A stretch of DNA of 64,000 nt from Pseudonocardia kunmingensis (GTDB taxonomy: Bacteria > Actinomycetota > Actinomycetes > Mycobacteriales > Pseudonocardiaceae): NCBI RefSeq assembly GCF_006716445.1, contig NZ_VFPA01000002.1, forward strand, positions 1,240,001 to 1,304,000, in the 5' to 3' direction. The translations under genes were made by a program, and so were the position numbers. Shown here piece by piece: positions 62,725 through 64,000 of the stretch. Below the pieces are notes generated by a model. That model was not told where the DNA came from and ran no database searches. It saw only the letters and a program-made list of their open reading frames with translations. Numbering within the stretch: the first letter of the stretch is position 1; every line of letters begins with the position of its first letter.

Positions 62725-62738
62725 AGATGTATACCGAG
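62725..62738. promoter_or_regulatory. Putative GntR operator 2 (GTATAC site)
   Basis: AGATGTATACCGAG, the inverted counterpart of the site at 61808-61821, about 90 bases before the ThDP enzyme start. It probably lets the adjacent GntR protein control that gene. Confidence 0.55.
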
Positions 62739-62827
62739 CTGTTAGGCTCCCTCCGCCACGCCGCCGAACGCGGGCGGATCGAAAACGACGACGTCGGCGA
62801 CGTCGGCGACGACGTTTGGTGAGGTGG

Positions 62828-64000
62828 ATGCCCGTGAGCCGGACCGTTGCGGCGGTGGTCGCCGAGTACCTGGCCGAGGCCGGGGTCTCGCACGTGTTCA
62901 CCTATCCCGGCGACCCGACGGTGGAGTTCCTCGAGGCGCTGCGCCTGCAGGGCACCGAGATCGTGCTGGGGCGCCGCGAGGGGACCGCCGCGTTCATGGC
63001 CGAGGGCATGGCGCAGGCCACCGGCAACCTCGGCGTGTGCGTGTCCACGCTCGGCCCGGGCTCGACGGCGCTGGTCAACGGGGTCGCGGCCGCCCAGTGG
63101 GACCGCGTGCCGATGCTGGCGATCTCCGGTCAGATCGAGGCGGCCCGCGAGCAGTTCTTCACCCACCAGGTCGTGGACCACGGACGGCTGTTCGGCCCGA
63201 TCACCAAGTGGGCGGGGAGGCTGGAGACCGCGGCCGTGGGGCCCACGCTGCGCAAGGCGATGCGCACGGCGGTCGCCGAGCGCCCGGGCGCCGTGCACCT
63301 CACCGTCGGCGGGGACGTCTTCAAGGCCCAGGCCCCGGACGAACCGGTGGCGCTGCCCCCGCTGGAAGCGCGCTCCCTGGGCGTCCAGGTGCACGGGCAC
63401 GGCGGCGACACGCCCGACCCGGTGGCCCGCCTGGCCCGCAGCCGCAGGCCGGTGATCCTCGCCGGGATCGGCGCCGTGCGGGGCGAGGCGACCAAGGAGC
63501 TCGTCGCCCTCGCGGAGACCGTCGGCGCCCCGGTCGTCGTGTCGCCGATGGCGAAGGGCGTGGTGCCCGAGGACCACCCGTACTTCGCGGGCGTGCTCGA
63601 CATGGCCTGCAACACGGTCATGTGGGACCTGCTCGCCGCGAGCGACCTCGTCGTGGCCGTGGGCTTCGACGCCGTCGAGCTGATCAAGCCGTGGTTGCTG
63701 GCCGTGCCGGTGCTGCACGTCGACGCCGTGCCCAACACCGACCAGGTCTACCAGGCCGAGGTCGAGCTCGTCGGTGGCGTCGCGGACGTCCTGCGGTGGA
63801 TGGCCGACGAGTGGCGCGGCGAGCCGCGCACCGATCCCGGCGACGTCGCGGCGCACCGCGCCCGCCTGCGCGAGGTCTACTACTCCGGCCGCGTGGCCGA
63901 CCGCCTCAACCCCACCGACGTCCTCGACGTCGTGCGCGGCGCGATGAACCACGACGCCGTCGTCGCGTGCGACGTCGGCTCGCACAAGCTGCTCGTCGGG
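62828..64000 (+). CDS. ThDP-dependent enzyme, acetolactate synthase-like, 3' end missing
   Basis: Open frame of 391 residues to the window end. N-terminal ThDP-pyrimidine domain: VSHVFTYPGDPTVEFLEAL, the activating Glu in LGRREGTAAFMAEGMA, LGPGSTALVNGVAAAQWDRV and PMLAISGQIE. The central domain includes RPVILAGIGAVRGEATKELV and ASDLVVAVGFDAVE. The C-terminal cofactor domain has begun (AVVACDVGSHK) when the sequence stops. Family members make acetolactate or sulfoacetaldehyde products, or decarboxylate 2-keto acids; which one applies cannot be told. ATG 62828 follows GAGGTGG. Confidence 0.9.
   Translation, partial: MPVSRTVAAVVAEYLAEAGVSHVFTYPGDPTVEFLEALRLQGTEIVLGRREGTAAFMAEGMAQATGNLGVCVSTLGPGSTALVNGVAAAQWDRVPMLAISGQIEAAREQFFTHQVVDHGRLFGPITKWAGRLETAAVGPTLRKAMRTAVAERPGAVHLTVGGDVFKAQAPDEPVALPPLEARSLGVQVHGHGGDTPDPVARLARSRRPVILAGIGAVRGEATKELVALAETVGAPVVVSPMAKGVVPEDHPYFAGVLDMACNTVMWDLLAASDLVVAVGFDAVELIKPWLLAVPVLHVDAVPNTDQVYQAEVELVGGVADVLRWMADEWRGEPRTDPGDVAAHRARLREVYYSGRVADRLNPTDVLDVVRGAMNHDAVVACDVGSHKLLVG

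Overview
The window is very GC-rich DNA from an actinobacterium. The signs are frequent GTG starts, overlapping start and stop codons, many GntR/FCD, MarR, HxlR, IclR and Rrf2 regulators, and a heterotetrameric sarcosine oxidase operon of the actinobacterial type. The gene content and style suggest a Pseudonocardia-like member of the Pseudonocardiales, but no rRNA or taxonomic marker is present, so this is inference. No tRNA, rRNA, CRISPR array, intact insertion sequence or prophage was recognised.

Layout. 0-4.7 kb: a tandem UspA stress protein cut by the window edge, NADP-type glutamate dehydrogenase, a GNAT acetyltransferase, an SDR and a FabH-type ketoacyl synthase. 4.9-11.2 kb: an Ugp-like ABC importer operon (ATPase, lipoprotein, two permeases) with a metallophosphoesterase inside it and a divergent LysR regulator. 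11.2-19.5 kb: an acyl-CoA catabolic operon (nitronate monooxygenase-like, acyl-CoA ligase, two crotonases, class III CoA-transferase, HMG-CoA-lyase-like aldolase), then a MarR regulator and an MFS carrier; two matching 17-bp palindromes mark the MarR regulon. 19.9-26 kb: HxlR/methyltransferase pair with two operator-like palindromes, a UDP-sulfoquinovose synthase divergent from a GT2 glycosyltransferase, a PanE-like reductase and an SGNH esterase. 26-41.4 kb: a complete-looking glycine betaine to pyruvate route. A three-component Rieske oxygenase (plus strand) would give dimethylglycine. On the minus strand, glyA-soxBDAG-dmgO-sdaA-purU would take it through sarcosine and glycine to serine, pyruvate and formate.

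41.4-46.9 kb is the most unusual part. A Crp/Fnr regulator faces four plus-strand genes: a DUF5706/PycTM-type membrane protein, a class III nucleotide cyclase, a P-loop NTPase with C-terminal helical repeats, and a two-helix membrane protein. The last three genes overlap or touch. The C-terminus of the cyclase and the N-terminus of the NTPase carry the same ~22-residue motif (VGVG-x-ARDI-x4-TG-x2-GP-x-Y), which resembles RHIM/BASS amyloid signalling motifs. My hypothesis is an NLR-like, amyloid-coupled, cyclic-nucleotide signalling (probably defence) system built on Pycsar-type parts.

47-64 kb: a decayed NAD-kinase-like pseudogene, a nested palindrome, a POT peptide transporter, a GntR gene, an epimerase, a transporter/split-transketolase/SDR operon, a TRIC channel gene, a methyltransferase/Rrf2 pair facing an NmrA-like protein, a gene-free stretch with two large palindromes, a PepSY/DUF5134 membrane pair, and a GntR gene next to a ThDP-dependent acetolactate-synthase-like enzyme that runs off the window. 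Start sites were chosen by ribosome binding sites, coupling and family residue numbering. In several cases (FabH Cys112/His244/Asn274; SoxD Cys6/Cys9/His59/Cys63) the numbering matches the known enzymes.
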